Below the pieces are notes generated by a model, which worked only from the letters and a program-made list of their open reading frames with translations, did no database searches and was not told the origin of the DNA. Below, piece after piece: positions 25,871 through 34,402 of a stretch of 64,000 nt of DNA. This stretch comes from Paenibacillus plantarum (GTDB taxonomy: Bacteria > Bacillota > Bacilli > Paenibacillales > NBRC-103111). How positions within the stretch are numbered: position 1 is the first letter of the stretch; the number at the start of each line of letters is the position of its first letter. Position numbers and translations under genes: made by a program. Where the stretch lies: the NCBI RefSeq assembly GCF_013141695.1, contig NZ_WHNY01000043.1, positions 1 to 64,000 of the forward strand. The letters run 5' to 3'.

Positions 25871-26752
25871 TTAGCCTTTGACGGAACCAATCAATACACC
25901 CTTAATAAAATACTTCTGAAGGAACGGATATACGAGAAGGATAGGCACAGTAGATGCGACTACGGTAGCGGCACGGATACTTTCCGGTGACATATTCATC
26001 AGATCGTCTGCCGACTTGTTGAGCGCGTTCGCCGTATCGTTCTCCATCACGATATCGCGCAGATGCAGTTGGAGCGTTTTCAATAATGGATCGCTAATGT
26101 ACAGCATCGGACTGAAGTAATCGTTCCAAAAACCGACGGCATAGAACAAGGCGATCGCAGCGAGTACAGGCATACTGAGCGGTAGAATAATGCGGAACAA
26201 AATCGTATACGTTTTGGCTCCATCCATCCGCGCCGATTCTTCAAGTGCTTCGGGAAGACCTTCATAATAGCTCTTGATGACCAGCATATTGAAAACACTG
26301 ATCATGGCTGGCAAAATGAGCGACCATAAATTGTTAAGCAAATGCAGCTCACGAATTAACAGGTAATTCGGAATAAGTCCTCCGTTAAATAGCATGGTGA
26401 AAACGAACAATACCATGATTCCCGAGATACCGGGCAAATGCCGCTTAGATAGCGGATAAGCTGTGATGGCGGTCACCAATATGCTCAATAGTGTCCCAAC
26501 TACAGTCACGATAACCGAAATGACGAATGCTCGGGCAAATGTGTAGGAGGTAGCGACTTTTACGAGCGTATCCAGTTGAAAGCCTACCGGGAGCAGATTC
26601 ACCCGTCCCGATACAAGCGCCCAGTCCGAGCTGACGGATTTGGAGAACACGTGGATCATCGGCAATAAGGTAATCAGACCTAACACAATCATGAAGCCGT
26701 AGACGAAACTATCTAAAACCCAGTCGCTGAATGTTCTTTTACGGATTTGCAT
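25871..26752 (-). CDS. Carbohydrate ABC transporter permease, LplC/MalG-like
   Basis: About six membrane helices, the EAA loop ESARMDGAKTYTILFRIILPLSMP and the standard LplC ending KYFIKGVLIGSVKG. The start is placed at ATG 26752 because AAGGAGG lies 6 nt upstream; an earlier in-frame start at 26770 would overlap the previous gene and lacks a ribosome site. It forms the locus B translocation pore with the LplB-like partner encoded 11 bp upstream. Confidence 0.93.
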   Translation of the reverse strand: MQIRKRTFSDWVLDSFVYGFMIVLGLITLLPMIHVFSKSVSSDWALVSGRVNLLPVGFQLDTLVKVATSYTFARAFVISVIVTVVGTLLSILVTAITAYPLSKRHLPGISGIMVLFVFTMLFNGGLIPNYLLIRELHLLNNLWSLILPAMISVFNMLVIKSYYEGLPEALEESARMDGAKTYTILFRIILPLSMPVLAAIALFYAVGFWNDYFSPMLYISDPLLKTLQLHLRDIVMENDTANALNKSADDLMNMSPESIRAATVVASTVPILLVYPFLQKYFIKGVLIGSVKG

Positions 26753-26763
26753 GCCAGGCCTCC

Positions 26764-27729
26764 TTACCATATTCCGCGGTTCAGCGTTTTTTTGCTGAGC
26801 CAGTTGCCGGAGATGATGAGAATAAAACCGACGACCGAATTGAAAAGGCCGACTGCCGTGCTGAAGCTGTAATCCATCTTTCCAAGACCCATTCGGTAAA
26901 CAAAAGTACCGATAACATCGCCGGATGCGTAGACAGTAGGGTTATACATCGTCAGGATCTGTTCTGTGCCTGCATCCAGCACCATACCAAGACGGAGAAT
27001 GAGCATCAGGATAATCGTCGGCACAATGCCGGGAAGCGAAATATGCCACATCTGCTGCAGGCGATTCGCTCCATCGATAGAAGCCGCCTCGTACTGCTCC
27101 TGCTCGACACTCGCTAAGGCAGCGATGAAGATAATCGCGTTCCAGCCGATCTCCTTCCAGCCTGCCGTGAACACGACGACACTTCTAAATACGTGGTTGT
27201 CCATAAAAAATCGTATGGATTCGCCGCCGAACCATTGAATGACGGTATTGACAAGTCCGTCAGAAGGGGACAAGATCGTCATGAACAAGCCAGAGATAAT
27301 GACCCAGGACAAGAAGTGAGGCATGTAGATAATCGTCTGGATGGTCCGTTTGAACGCTGGGAACCGAATTTCGTTCAGCAGCAGAGCGATCAGGATGGGT
27401 ATCGGGAACAGCAACACAATCTTGTAAATACTGATGAGCAATGTATTCGTGAACACTTGCATAAATTCTGTCGATTGCATGAGCTTTCGGAACTGCTCCA
27501 ATCCGACCCATTGGCTTCCTCTGATCCCATCAAAAATGTTGAAGTCCTGAAAAGCGATTAAGACTCCGTACATCGGTGTGTATTTGAACAATAGCAGTAG
27601 AAGCAGCCCAGGCACCAGCAGTACATACGTATCGAGGTTCCGCCATACCCTTAGCCATCTGCCTTCACGCTTGCGAGAAAACTTGGCCTCCCCTGCCTTT
27701 CCATTCAAATGTGTGATGATTTCGCTCAT
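26764..27729 (-). CDS. Carbohydrate ABC transporter permease, LplB/MalF-like
   Basis: A 321-residue permease with six helices, the segment FKYTPMYGVLIAFQDF near the N terminus, the EAA loop EAASIDGANRLQQMWHISLPGI and the ending ISGNWLSKKTLNRGIW. It is the first transport gene of locus B, 91 bp downstream of the sensor kinase, with GCAGGAGGTG before ATG 27729. The 91-bp gap has a TACAAT box near 27766 but no good -35, as expected for a promoter needing the neighbouring response regulator; this promoter call is weak. Confidence 0.93.
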   Translation of the reverse strand: MSEIITHLNGKAGEAKFSRKREGRWLRVWRNLDTYVLLVPGLLLLLLFKYTPMYGVLIAFQDFNIFDGIRGSQWVGLEQFRKLMQSTEFMQVFTNTLLISIYKIVLLFPIPILIALLLNEIRFPAFKRTIQTIIYMPHFLSWVIISGLFMTILSPSDGLVNTVIQWFGGESIRFFMDNHVFRSVVVFTAGWKEIGWNAIIFIAALASVEQEQYEAASIDGANRLQQMWHISLPGIVPTIILMLILRLGMVLDAGTEQILTMYNPTVYASGDVIGTFVYRMGLGKMDYSFSTAVGLFNSVVGFILIISGNWLSKKTLNRGIW

Positions 27730-27820
27730 ATTGTGGTTGCACCTCCTGCACTTATGGCTTTATTGTACCTACAGGAGAGTGCGTCATGTAGTGGGTAATC
27801 CGACACTTTCTAGGTGTATC

Positions 27821-29623
27821 CTACTTAATTCTCTCCTCGTTCATTGCCTTGAGACGAACGATCACAACAGTACCTTCGCCTAGACGAGAACGGACCGTTA
27901 GTCCATAATCGGAACCAGCCATAAGCTTGATTCTCTCGTTCACATTGTATAGACCATACGAGCTGCCGTTTCCTTCAGCATGCAGTAAAGGGCGCGAAGT
28001 AGACAACAGACTGGAAGCTAGCTGCTCATCCATGCCAATCCCATTATCTTTGATGGTAATCTCAAGCACGTCTCCGCACCGCTTCGCGTGAATGTTAATG
28101 ATGCCGATTTTGCCTTTATTCTTGCGGATACCGTGCAGCAGCGCATTCTCAACGATGGGTTGCAGCGTCAGCTTCGGAATGACGCATCGACTCGCCTCCG
28201 GATCCGCTTCAATGAAGAACTCAAATGTGGAAGGGAAGCGGTTCTGTTGAATCTCCAAGTAGACTCTCGAGAGCTCGAGCTCATCCACTACGCAGACATG
28301 ATCCTTCCCTTTATTCAGGCTAAGCCGAAAATAATCAGACAGACTCTCAATCAGATGGCTGATATCGTCGGCATCGCGAGAGATCGCCAACCAATTAATG
28401 GTATCCAGCGTATTATAGAGAAAATGGGGATTGATCTGAGCTTGCAGCGCACGAAGTTCAGCCTCTCGCTCCAGCATTTTCGAACGGTAGGCCTCCTCCA
28501 TCAAATCCTTCACGCGATGTACCAAATGATCGACAACTCGCTCAAGCAACCGAAAGTCGCCTCCCGGCTCCTCCAGCCCTTCGACACCTTCCGTGCGGAT
28601 CGTCTTGACGACCGATTTGATTCGCCGGTTCATCCCGTTAATAACGAACGCCAATAACATGAACACGAGAATCAAAAACATGATCGTCATGCCTACAACC
28701 GTCGCGATGCCAGACCACTGACTTAACGTGGTTGTACGATGCGTCAGGCCGGTCTTCGGCACCTCCAGTACGAGACGCCAATCCGCAGCTCGGATAGGTG
28801 CACGCACTTCAAACACCTCTACACCGTTTTCAGACCGTTTGATGATTCCATCATCAGATTCTCTCTCGAGGGCAGTCTTGGTGCCGATTACCGATTGATC
28901 CGCGCTGTAAATGATAGTCCCACTGCGATCCACGATATATACACGACTTTGAGCTGGGAAATTAAGCTCGGAAATAATTTCAGTTAGCATCTTCTCGGGA
29001 ACGTCAAGCATAAGCACACCAAGACTCTGAGCAAAATTTCGCGGATGTCTCAGCAATCGAGCACAGGAAAGAATCCGTGCAGGTCCCGAGTCCAGATAGT
29101 TTTCTTCGTAGATGCCCGTCCACACGATACTGCCGCCAGCGTTCATGACCTCATTGTTCCATGGGCGAACTTTCAAACTATCTAGCGGAAAAAGATTCAA
29201 CAAATCGAATCCGTATAAATTCCCCGGATCGGTAAAAACACGCGCCCTGACAATGTCTGGTGCCGATTGGACCGATTCGAGCAAATTGCGCAGCTCCTTT
29301 GACTGAGCGATGCGCTCGATAATCGGAGAAGCGGGATCCAAATTTTCATACAGTTTATTGTTCATAAATATAGAATTGGATGAATTCTGCACATAGTTGA
29401 GCCGCGAGCTTAAATTAATACCTGCCTGTTTCAATGTCTGCTGCATGGTCTGGGTCACCTCCTCCTGCAAAATTCGGGAGGACTGTTCATAATACACGAA
29501 CAACATCATACATACTGGCAGGAAAATCATCAGACCGTAGGCGAGCATCCACCTCCTGGCCGCCACAACGCCTTCCCACAAATTAGAGGGACGGATCCTT
29601 CTTTTTTGCAAAACCCCTCTCAC
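27821..29623 (-). CDS. yesM: YesM-type sensor histidine kinase
   Basis: A 600-residue membrane kinase. Two membrane segments (about residues 23-42 and 298-325) enclose an extracellular Cache-like sensor; a HAMP-like linker then leads to the LytS/YesM-type His_kinase domain with His400 in the motif QINPHFLYNTLDTINWL, and an ATPase domain (PKLTLQPIVENALLHGI, KDNGIGM, SSYGLYNVNERI). It should sense an extracellular sugar or a loaded binding protein and phosphorylate the response regulator encoded 37 bp upstream. It starts at GTG 29623 with AAGGAG about 8 nt before. The gene symbol is by family resemblance only. Confidence 0.92.
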   Translation of the reverse strand: MRGVLQKRRIRPSNLWEGVVAARRWMLAYGLMIFLPVCMMLFVYYEQSSRILQEEVTQTMQQTLKQAGINLSSRLNYVQNSSNSIFMNNKLYENLDPASPIIERIAQSKELRNLLESVQSAPDIVRARVFTDPGNLYGFDLLNLFPLDSLKVRPWNNEVMNAGGSIVWTGIYEENYLDSGPARILSCARLLRHPRNFAQSLGVLMLDVPEKMLTEIISELNFPAQSRVYIVDRSGTIIYSADQSVIGTKTALERESDDGIIKRSENGVEVFEVRAPIRAADWRLVLEVPKTGLTHRTTTLSQWSGIATVVGMTIMFLILVFMLLAFVINGMNRRIKSVVKTIRTEGVEGLEEPGGDFRLLERVVDHLVHRVKDLMEEAYRSKMLEREAELRALQAQINPHFLYNTLDTINWLAISRDADDISHLIESLSDYFRLSLNKGKDHVCVVDELELSRVYLEIQQNRFPSTFEFFIEADPEASRCVIPKLTLQPIVENALLHGIRKNKGKIGIINIHAKRCGDVLEITIKDNGIGMDEQLASSLLSTSRPLLHAEGNGSSYGLYNVNERIKLMAGSDYGLTVRSRLGEGTVVIVRLKAMNEERIK

Positions 29624-29660
29624 TGGATCAACTCCTTTTGAATGCTAAACACTTCTTCTC

Positions 29661-31277
29661 CTATTGTTGGTCCCGATAAGCGCTTGGCGTAAGTCCGGTC
29701 ATCTTCTTGAACAGCTTGCTGAAATAGCTCGGATCCGTATAGCCGACTAGCTCGCACACTTCGTAGAACTTGATGCGAGGATCTACCAGCAATTCCTTCG
29801 CTTTCGCAATACGGACTTTCATCAAATATTCGTAAATCGTCTCGCCAGTCTCCTGCTTGAACAATAAACTGACGTAAGTTTGACTGAGATAAACGTAGGC
29901 GGCGATCTCCGCGATGGCCAAGTTCTTGGCGTAATTCTCAGAAATAAACTTCTGAATCTGTTCGATTACATTACTCGATCGTCCGCTCCGCTTCTCCTGA
30001 ATCCAGCAGCAGATGCTATATAGGTAATCGCTTACAAAGGTTTTTAACTCGGCCATCGTTTCCAACTTCAGGAGTCGATCAAGCGCCCAAGCTTCCTCCT
30101 CTTCTTTCTCACGGGTTAGCAAATTAAGGTCAAGCAGCAACCTGCCGGCGAGAGCGATCATTTGCAGTCCTACCTGCCGGCCGTACTTAAAGCCGTCCTT
30201 GCGAATTTGCGCCAGCGGCTCGAGAATGCTTTCCATTTCCAACTCCAATTGTTGCTTTTCCCCCGATTTCAGCACGGATACCAGTCGCTCACTCTGACTG
30301 CTATCGAACCGAATCGAACTGGCAGCTCCAACTTCTAAACTGTCCATCGTAATCACTTGATTCTTGCCCATGTACCACTTTTGGTCAGCCGCATCGCGTG
30401 CATGCCGAAAAGACGCTGGAAGCATCCGGATATTATCGGCACGTTCGCCTACTCCAATCGTAACGCTGATATTCAGCCAGCGCTTCAGATTGTCACGAAT
30501 CTCCTCTGCCAGCAAAAGCAGCGTTGCTTCCGGGTCTTTCATCGGATCATCAAGCACTAAGAGTCCAACGAATTCAGCAGCTCTGTTCTCAAATGCATAC
30601 CCATGCAGGTACTGATCAATCAGTTCTTGAACGACGTTCAAGAGTGAGTACGACAACAACTGCTTGTCCCTCTCCGAACGACTACCTAGAACCTCCCTGG
30701 CATCGTCAATGGTTATAACGAGTACGAGATATGGCGTTTCCAGCGGCAGTTCCAGATTGAGAAACGCAGCTCTTTCCCGCAGCACCTCTGGCTTTGCGTC
30801 CCCGTCTTGGATCAATGCCATCAGAAATTTCTCCCTAAGCAGTGGCATACTCTGGGTCAATTTGACCTCCATGTCTTTGAGGCGTTGCCGCTCCTTCTCT
30901 TCCGAACGCAAGTCTCGCACGACACCTTCAATAACCTTTTGGAGCTCAGTTCGTTTGACTGGTTTGAAAATATAATCGGCAGCATGCACCTGCAAGGCCG
31001 AACGCAAAAGGTTTGCTTCATTGTGACCGCTTATAAATACGATTTTCGTTTCAGGGAGCCGCTCTCGAATCTCCCGCGACATTTGGATCCCGTCCATGAC
31101 CGGCATCATCACATCTGTCAGTACGATATCGGGTTTTACTTGCTCGATCAGCTCCAACCCCGTATCTCCATCGTCCGCTGTTCCGGCGAGAACAATCCCA
31201 TAGTCGCTCCACTGGACGAATTGACTGAGCCCTCCTCGGACGGCAGGTTCATCGTCGACAATGACCAGTTTATACAT
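29661..31277 (-). CDS. yesN: YesN-type response regulator with AraC DNA-binding domain
   Basis: A 538-residue regulator: an N-terminal receiver with acidic pocket Asp8-Asp9, phospho-acceptor Asp55 in VLTDVMMP and Lys in FKPVKR; a long middle region; and a C-terminal AraC domain with IAEIAAYVYLSQTYVSLLFKQETG and VCELVGYTDPSYFSKLFKK. It pairs with the YesM-type kinase directly downstream and should activate the locus B permease, binding-protein and xyloglucanase genes. AGGAGACTG lies before ATG 31277. The gene symbol is by family resemblance only. Confidence 0.93.
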   Translation of the reverse strand: MYKLVIVDDEPAVRGGLSQFVQWSDYGIVLAGTADDGDTGLELIEQVKPDIVLTDVMMPVMDGIQMSREIRERLPETKIVFISGHNEANLLRSALQVHAADYIFKPVKRTELQKVIEGVVRDLRSEEKERQRLKDMEVKLTQSMPLLREKFLMALIQDGDAKPEVLRERAAFLNLELPLETPYLVLVITIDDAREVLGSRSERDKQLLSYSLLNVVQELIDQYLHGYAFENRAAEFVGLLVLDDPMKDPEATLLLLAEEIRDNLKRWLNISVTIGVGERADNIRMLPASFRHARDAADQKWYMGKNQVITMDSLEVGAASSIRFDSSQSERLVSVLKSGEKQQLELEMESILEPLAQIRKDGFKYGRQVGLQMIALAGRLLLDLNLLTREKEEEEAWALDRLLKLETMAELKTFVSDYLYSICCWIQEKRSGRSSNVIEQIQKFISENYAKNLAIAEIAAYVYLSQTYVSLLFKQETGETIYEYLMKVRIAKAKELLVDPRIKFYEVCELVGYTDPSYFSKLFKKMTGLTPSAYRDQQ

Positions 31278-31441
31278 AATTTCAGTCTCCTTATCCGAAA
31301 TTGGCAGAACGATATTGAATAAAAATTACCTTCTATTATAAGAGTTTTTCGGTAAATACTGCAGGGGGGATCCTACTATTTCTAGTCTGATGTGACTGAA
31401 TTTACGATCTTTTTTTCAGATCAGCCTGTTTACATGGAAAA

Positions 31442-31469
31442 GGCAGCTGATCGTCAACGACCAGCTACC
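31442..31469 (-). terminator. Rho-independent terminator after the MDR oxidoreductase
   Basis: Arms 31442-31453 and 31458-31469 pair with two mismatches around a TCAA loop. TTTTCC follows on the minus strand. It separates the accessory gene pair from locus B. Confidence 0.75.
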
Positions 31470-31511
31470 TCGGTGTCTATATGTATCAATCGTTCATCGT
31501 ATGAGGATCTA

Positions 31512-32495
31512 TCATGTAAGTAGCACTTTCCCCTGTTGGCCCGATAGCTCGGCTATCTGCACTGCTTTTGTAATTTCGATTAACTTGTACCTCGCTTCAG
31601 CCCTTCCTAAGATGAGCTGTTTTTGACGAAGCAATGCAAAAATCTGTTGAAAGGAATTTTGCCAATCATCGACTGAGATCCTTTGTAGCCATTGTCGCAA
31701 ATGAAAAATTTTCGATTGAATATCAAGTTCAATTGCAATTCTTTGCCAATCCACTTGCAGTCCTGATAGCAATCCAATGGATATAAAGAAACCTCCTCGT
31801 CGCACAGCACGTGCAAGTTCATAGCCTTCTTTTCCACCGATAGAATCAATCGCAGCATGAACACCTTGCCCACTCGTTACGTCCATCACCGTTTTATAGA
31901 CATCGCTCTGTGAACAGTTAATCACATGCCAAGCACCTAATTGCAACAACTCTTCTGTATACGCTGAACTCCGCACTACGGCTATAAGCCTATATCCAAA
32001 AACAACGGATAATTGAGCAAAAATACGGCCGATTGCAGAATTACACGCATTAACTAATAGAAAAGAATTGTTGGAGCGTTTAAACAACTCCTTACAAATA
32101 ATCCAGGCAGTGAGAGGATTGATATAGGATCGAGCAGCCTCATCGTCAGAGATGAAGTTTGGCACTTCAATAGACAACGAAGCAGATGTTTTTACATATT
32201 GCTGCCAAGTCCCCTCTCCTCGGAGAGGTAATACACGCTTACCAAGCATGGATTTTGACACGTTACTACCGATATCGATCACTGATCCTACGCCCTCATA
32301 GCCAGGAATACATGGCAACGAGATACGGTGTCTATAAGCACCGCGAATCGGAATCAAGTCAGAGGGATTTATCGGACGAACAATCATTTCTACCAAAATC
32401 TCATCAGGCATTAGCGGCGTAACTTCTCGCTGTTTTACTTCTAAGACGTCTTGTGGTTCACCGAATTCATGGAAACAAATTGTTTGTCCATACAT
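31512..32495 (-). CDS. Zinc-free MDR-family oxidoreductase (2-enoyl thioester reductase/quinone reductase-like)
   Basis: A 327-residue medium-chain dehydrogenase/reductase. The N-terminal GroES-like half has INPSDLIPIRGAY and IPGYEGVGSVIDIG but lacks the Cys/His zinc ligands of alcohol dehydrogenases. The nucleotide-binding half has NACNSAIGRIFAQL followed by VVRSSAYTEELLQLGAWHVIN. This pattern matches mitochondrial-type enoyl thioester reductases (MECR/Etr1-like) and quinone reductases that use NADPH. It follows a VOC gene by 13 bp, suggesting an operon. The substrate is unknown. Confidence 0.85.
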   Translation of the reverse strand: MYGQTICFHEFGEPQDVLEVKQREVTPLMPDEILVEMIVRPINPSDLIPIRGAYRHRISLPCIPGYEGVGSVIDIGSNVSKSMLGKRVLPLRGEGTWQQYVKTSASLSIEVPNFISDDEAARSYINPLTAWIICKELFKRSNNSFLLVNACNSAIGRIFAQLSVVFGYRLIAVVRSSAYTEELLQLGAWHVINCSQSDVYKTVMDVTSGQGVHAAIDSIGGKEGYELARAVRRGGFFISIGLLSGLQVDWQRIAIELDIQSKIFHLRQWLQRISVDDWQNSFQQIFALLRQKQLILGRAEARYKLIEITKAVQIAELSGQQGKVLLT

Positions 32496-32508
32496 AGGAT
32501 CTGTCCCT

Positions 32509-32856
32509 TTATTTCTCCCAAAGTTCGATCAATCGTCCATCAGGATCTTCGATCCAAACAAACTTTCCATAGTCACTACTCTCTTTTTTCTTGGCAAGAG
32601 GTACCCTCATATGCTCAAGATGTTTAATCGTCTCGTCTAGATCTTCTACTTGGAAATTTAACATCACTTGTTGATCTGTTGGAAAATAACTGTCATTCTC
32701 GGCAAAGAAAGAAAAGATGGTCTCATTTCCTAATTGAGGTTTTATCATAGTCCCATTCCAATTTTCTATTTCAAGCTTCAACACTTCGCTGTACCATTTT
32801 TTTATAACTTCAAGATTCTTTGTTCTCCAAAATATTCCTCCGAAACCTTTTATCAT
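32509..32856 (-). CDS. VOC family protein
   Basis: A 115-residue VOC protein: GFGGIFWRTKNLEVIKKWYSEVLKLEIE at the start and YGKFVWIEDPDGRLIELWEK at the end, with the metal-site Glu present. It is cytoplasmic and small. It lies 13 bp upstream of the MDR oxidoreductase on the same strand, so the pair probably forms a two-gene unit. Reaction unknown. Confidence 0.88.
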   Translation of the reverse strand: MIKGFGGIFWRTKNLEVIKKWYSEVLKLEIENWNGTMIKPQLGNETIFSFFAENDSYFPTDQQVMLNFQVEDLDETIKHLEHMRVPLAKKKESSDYGKFVWIEDPDGRLIELWEK

Positions 32857-32966
32857 TGTATCTAACTCCTGTCTGTCATCATTTTATTAACCTTTCAGAT
32901 TACATTAGATATTCGAGATTTACATTCAAGTTCCTTTTTCGACTATACTGCCCATTGAGAAGGTTC

Positions 32967-33410
32967 TCAAACCAAAAGTGACGGCAGCCTTAGCAAATCT
33001 GTTAATCCATTTGGATATAGTATCTTATTCCCTGATACTACTTCTTCTTTCGAAACCCATTTTGCATAAGTAACCTTGTCCCCTTCAACTACAGTAAAAT
33101 GTTCTTTCTCATATAAGCTCTTATCTTTAAAATCAACTTCGTATATCTGAGTTATCTCGTGTCCTATATGATCATCTATTCTGAAGATATTTTCTAAACA
33201 GGTGATGTATCGTACTATCATTACTTCAACACCCATCTCTTCATTAAATTCTCTTAGTAACGCTTCATCTGATCGTTCTCCAAGTTCTATTGTTCCACCA
33301 ATTGGACGGTAGTAATAACCTATTCCTTTGGAATGTCTTCCTTCTTTCTCCTCCAAAAGAATATAGTTATCTTTAATAACTAAACCTAACGTATTAGCTC
33401 TTGGATGCAT
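32967..33410 (-). CDS. NUDIX hydrolase
   Basis: A 147-residue NUDIX protein whose full box is visible: GGTIELGERSDEALLREF followed by NEEMGV, supplying the REUxEE metal-binding glutamates (the REF-NEE variant). The upstream YYYRPIGG and the later YPNGL segment fit the MutT/ADP-ribose-type fold. NUDIX enzymes cleave nucleoside diphosphates linked to another group; the exact substrate is not predictable here. It is a single gene on the minus strand. Confidence 0.92.
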   Translation of the reverse strand: MHPRANTLGLVIKDNYILLEEKEGRHSKGIGYYYRPIGGTIELGERSDEALLREFNEEMGVEVMIVRYITCLENIFRIDDHIGHEITQIYEVDFKDKSLYEKEHFTVVEGDKVTYAKWVSKEEVVSGNKILYPNGLTDLLRLPSLLV

Positions 33411-33476
33411 GACATAGGCCCCTTTACTGACAATTTATTTTGAAAGCTGACTAATAACCACCAAAGTTCAAAAAAA

Positions 33477-33501
33477 GACCCACAGCAACGGGCTGCGGAT
33501 C
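33477..33501 (-). terminator. Rho-independent terminator after the small zinc-ribbon gene
   Basis: A 10-bp stem (33477-33486 with 33492-33501, two G-T pairs) around AACGG. A seven-T run follows on the minus strand. Confidence 0.85.
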
Positions 33502-33517
33502 ATACTAGACTATCTCC

Positions 33518-33748
33518 TTAAATCAAGCTCTTCATGCCCCGCAGCCACTCATAAAAACCATCATCAAAAAAGAGATCCGGGATGTACGTCTGCGTATACT
33601 TGCAATTAGGGCAAAGAAGAACCAACCCTTGTTCAAGAACCTTAGGGTATAATTTCTCGTGTTTACTGTTGTTACCGCAAGTGAGAGCGCGAACTCCATC
33701 TGCCTGCTGGTAATCCTTGATACGTTGCTTGATATCCTCTTCGTCCAT
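33518..33748 (-). CDS. Small zinc-ribbon-like protein
   Basis: A 76-residue protein beginning MDEEDIKQRI, chosen because AAGGGGAT lies 7 nt before ATG 33748; an upstream in-frame ATG at 33838 would add 30 residues with no ribosome site. It has TCGNNSKH and LLCPNCKYTQ, so a Cys plus a His (or the CPNC pair) could bind zinc, and an acidic/aromatic tail ending YEWLRGMKSLI. It resembles short uncharacterised Bacilli proteins. A strong terminator follows. Function unknown. Confidence 0.7.
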   Translation of the reverse strand: MDEEDIKQRIKDYQQADGVRALTCGNNSKHEKLYPKVLEQGLVLLCPNCKYTQTYIPDLFFDDGFYEWLRGMKSLI

Positions 33749-33926
33749 TATTATCCCCTTCAATTTCTGCCCATCTATATGGGTATAATTATACACGATC
33801 TGCTCCATCACAACACCAAAATAATCTAAGCACAGCAAGGGTTAATCCAGTCTTCTCCTATGATCTCTTTCTCTTAAAAACTATTGAAAAAAATCCACTT
33901 ATTTACTAGTAACTATGTACAAGCAA

Positions 33927-33969
33927 TTGTTAAAATTTTCCTTATACTATATAGATTTAGTATCTATAT
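33927..33969 (+). promoter_or_regulatory. Promoter with an inverted repeat at the -10 region
   Basis: TTGTTA (33927-33932), a 17-bp spacer and TATAGA (33950-33955) form a plausible promoter for the gene at 33984. An 8-bp inverted repeat, ATATAGAT-TTAGT-ATCTATAT (33949-33969), spans the -10 and the likely start point and could be an operator or an mRNA leader hairpin. Confidence 0.55.
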
Positions 33970-33983
33970 TTTAGGAGGTGTTT

Positions 33984-34229
33984 ATGATGTTAAAGCGTTC
34001 CTGGGTCGACGGTGTATTGTCTCTACTTGATATCGAGGATATCGAGAAGCTCAAAGCAGAGTATTATAATGGTGATGAATCAAAATTATCATTTGATGAA
34101 TCCCAGAATGAAGCAGAAAGAGTAGCAATGCTAGCGGAGTGGTTAGACAGCATCAAATGGAAATTTTTAAAGGAGTTTAAGATTGAACTCTATGACGGAA
34201 CTAAATATAAAATCAAATTTTGTGACTAA
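33984..34229 (+). CDS. Small acidic protein of unknown function
   Basis: An 81-residue protein (MMLKRSWVDGVLSLLDIED...) with a helical, acidic character and a C-terminal beta-rich piece ending in FKIELYDGTKYKIKFCD. AGGAGG at 33973-33978 fits ATG 33984 (5 nt) or ATG 33987 (8 nt) and argues against the in-frame GTG at 33978. A promoter lies upstream and a clean terminator downstream (34268-34300), so it is a complete single-gene unit. No family recognised. Confidence 0.75.
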   Translation: MMLKRSWVDGVLSLLDIEDIEKLKAEYYNGDESKLSFDESQNEAERVAMLAEWLDSIKWKFLKEFKIELYDGTKYKIKFCD

Positions 34230-34267
34230 CTTGTACCTACATGAAACGTATTCACGTTGTTAATTAC

Positions 34268-34300
34268 AGAGATGGCATAATTGTCGTCTCTTTTTGTTTT
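34268..34300 (+). terminator. Rho-independent terminator of the small acidic protein gene
   Basis: A 10-bp stem (34268-34277 with 34282-34291) with two G-T pairs and loop TAAT, followed by TTTTTGTTTT on the plus strand. Confidence 0.85.
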
Positions 34301-34334
34301 CCTACTTACTGAACTCAAATCCGTTAAATGAGAA

Positions 34335-34366
34335 AAGGCAACCGATCCAATTGGGTCAGCCGCCTT
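34335..34366 (-). terminator. Rho-independent terminator after the Spo0M gene
   Basis: AAGGCAACCGATCC (34335-34348) pairs with the arm at 34353-34366 with one mismatch and three G-T pairs around AATT. TTCTC follows on the minus strand. Together with 34268-34300 it insulates two convergent genes. Confidence 0.8.
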
Positions 34367-34402
34367 CTTAACTTCATATGCACTTGTCACTATACATGCT
34401 CG

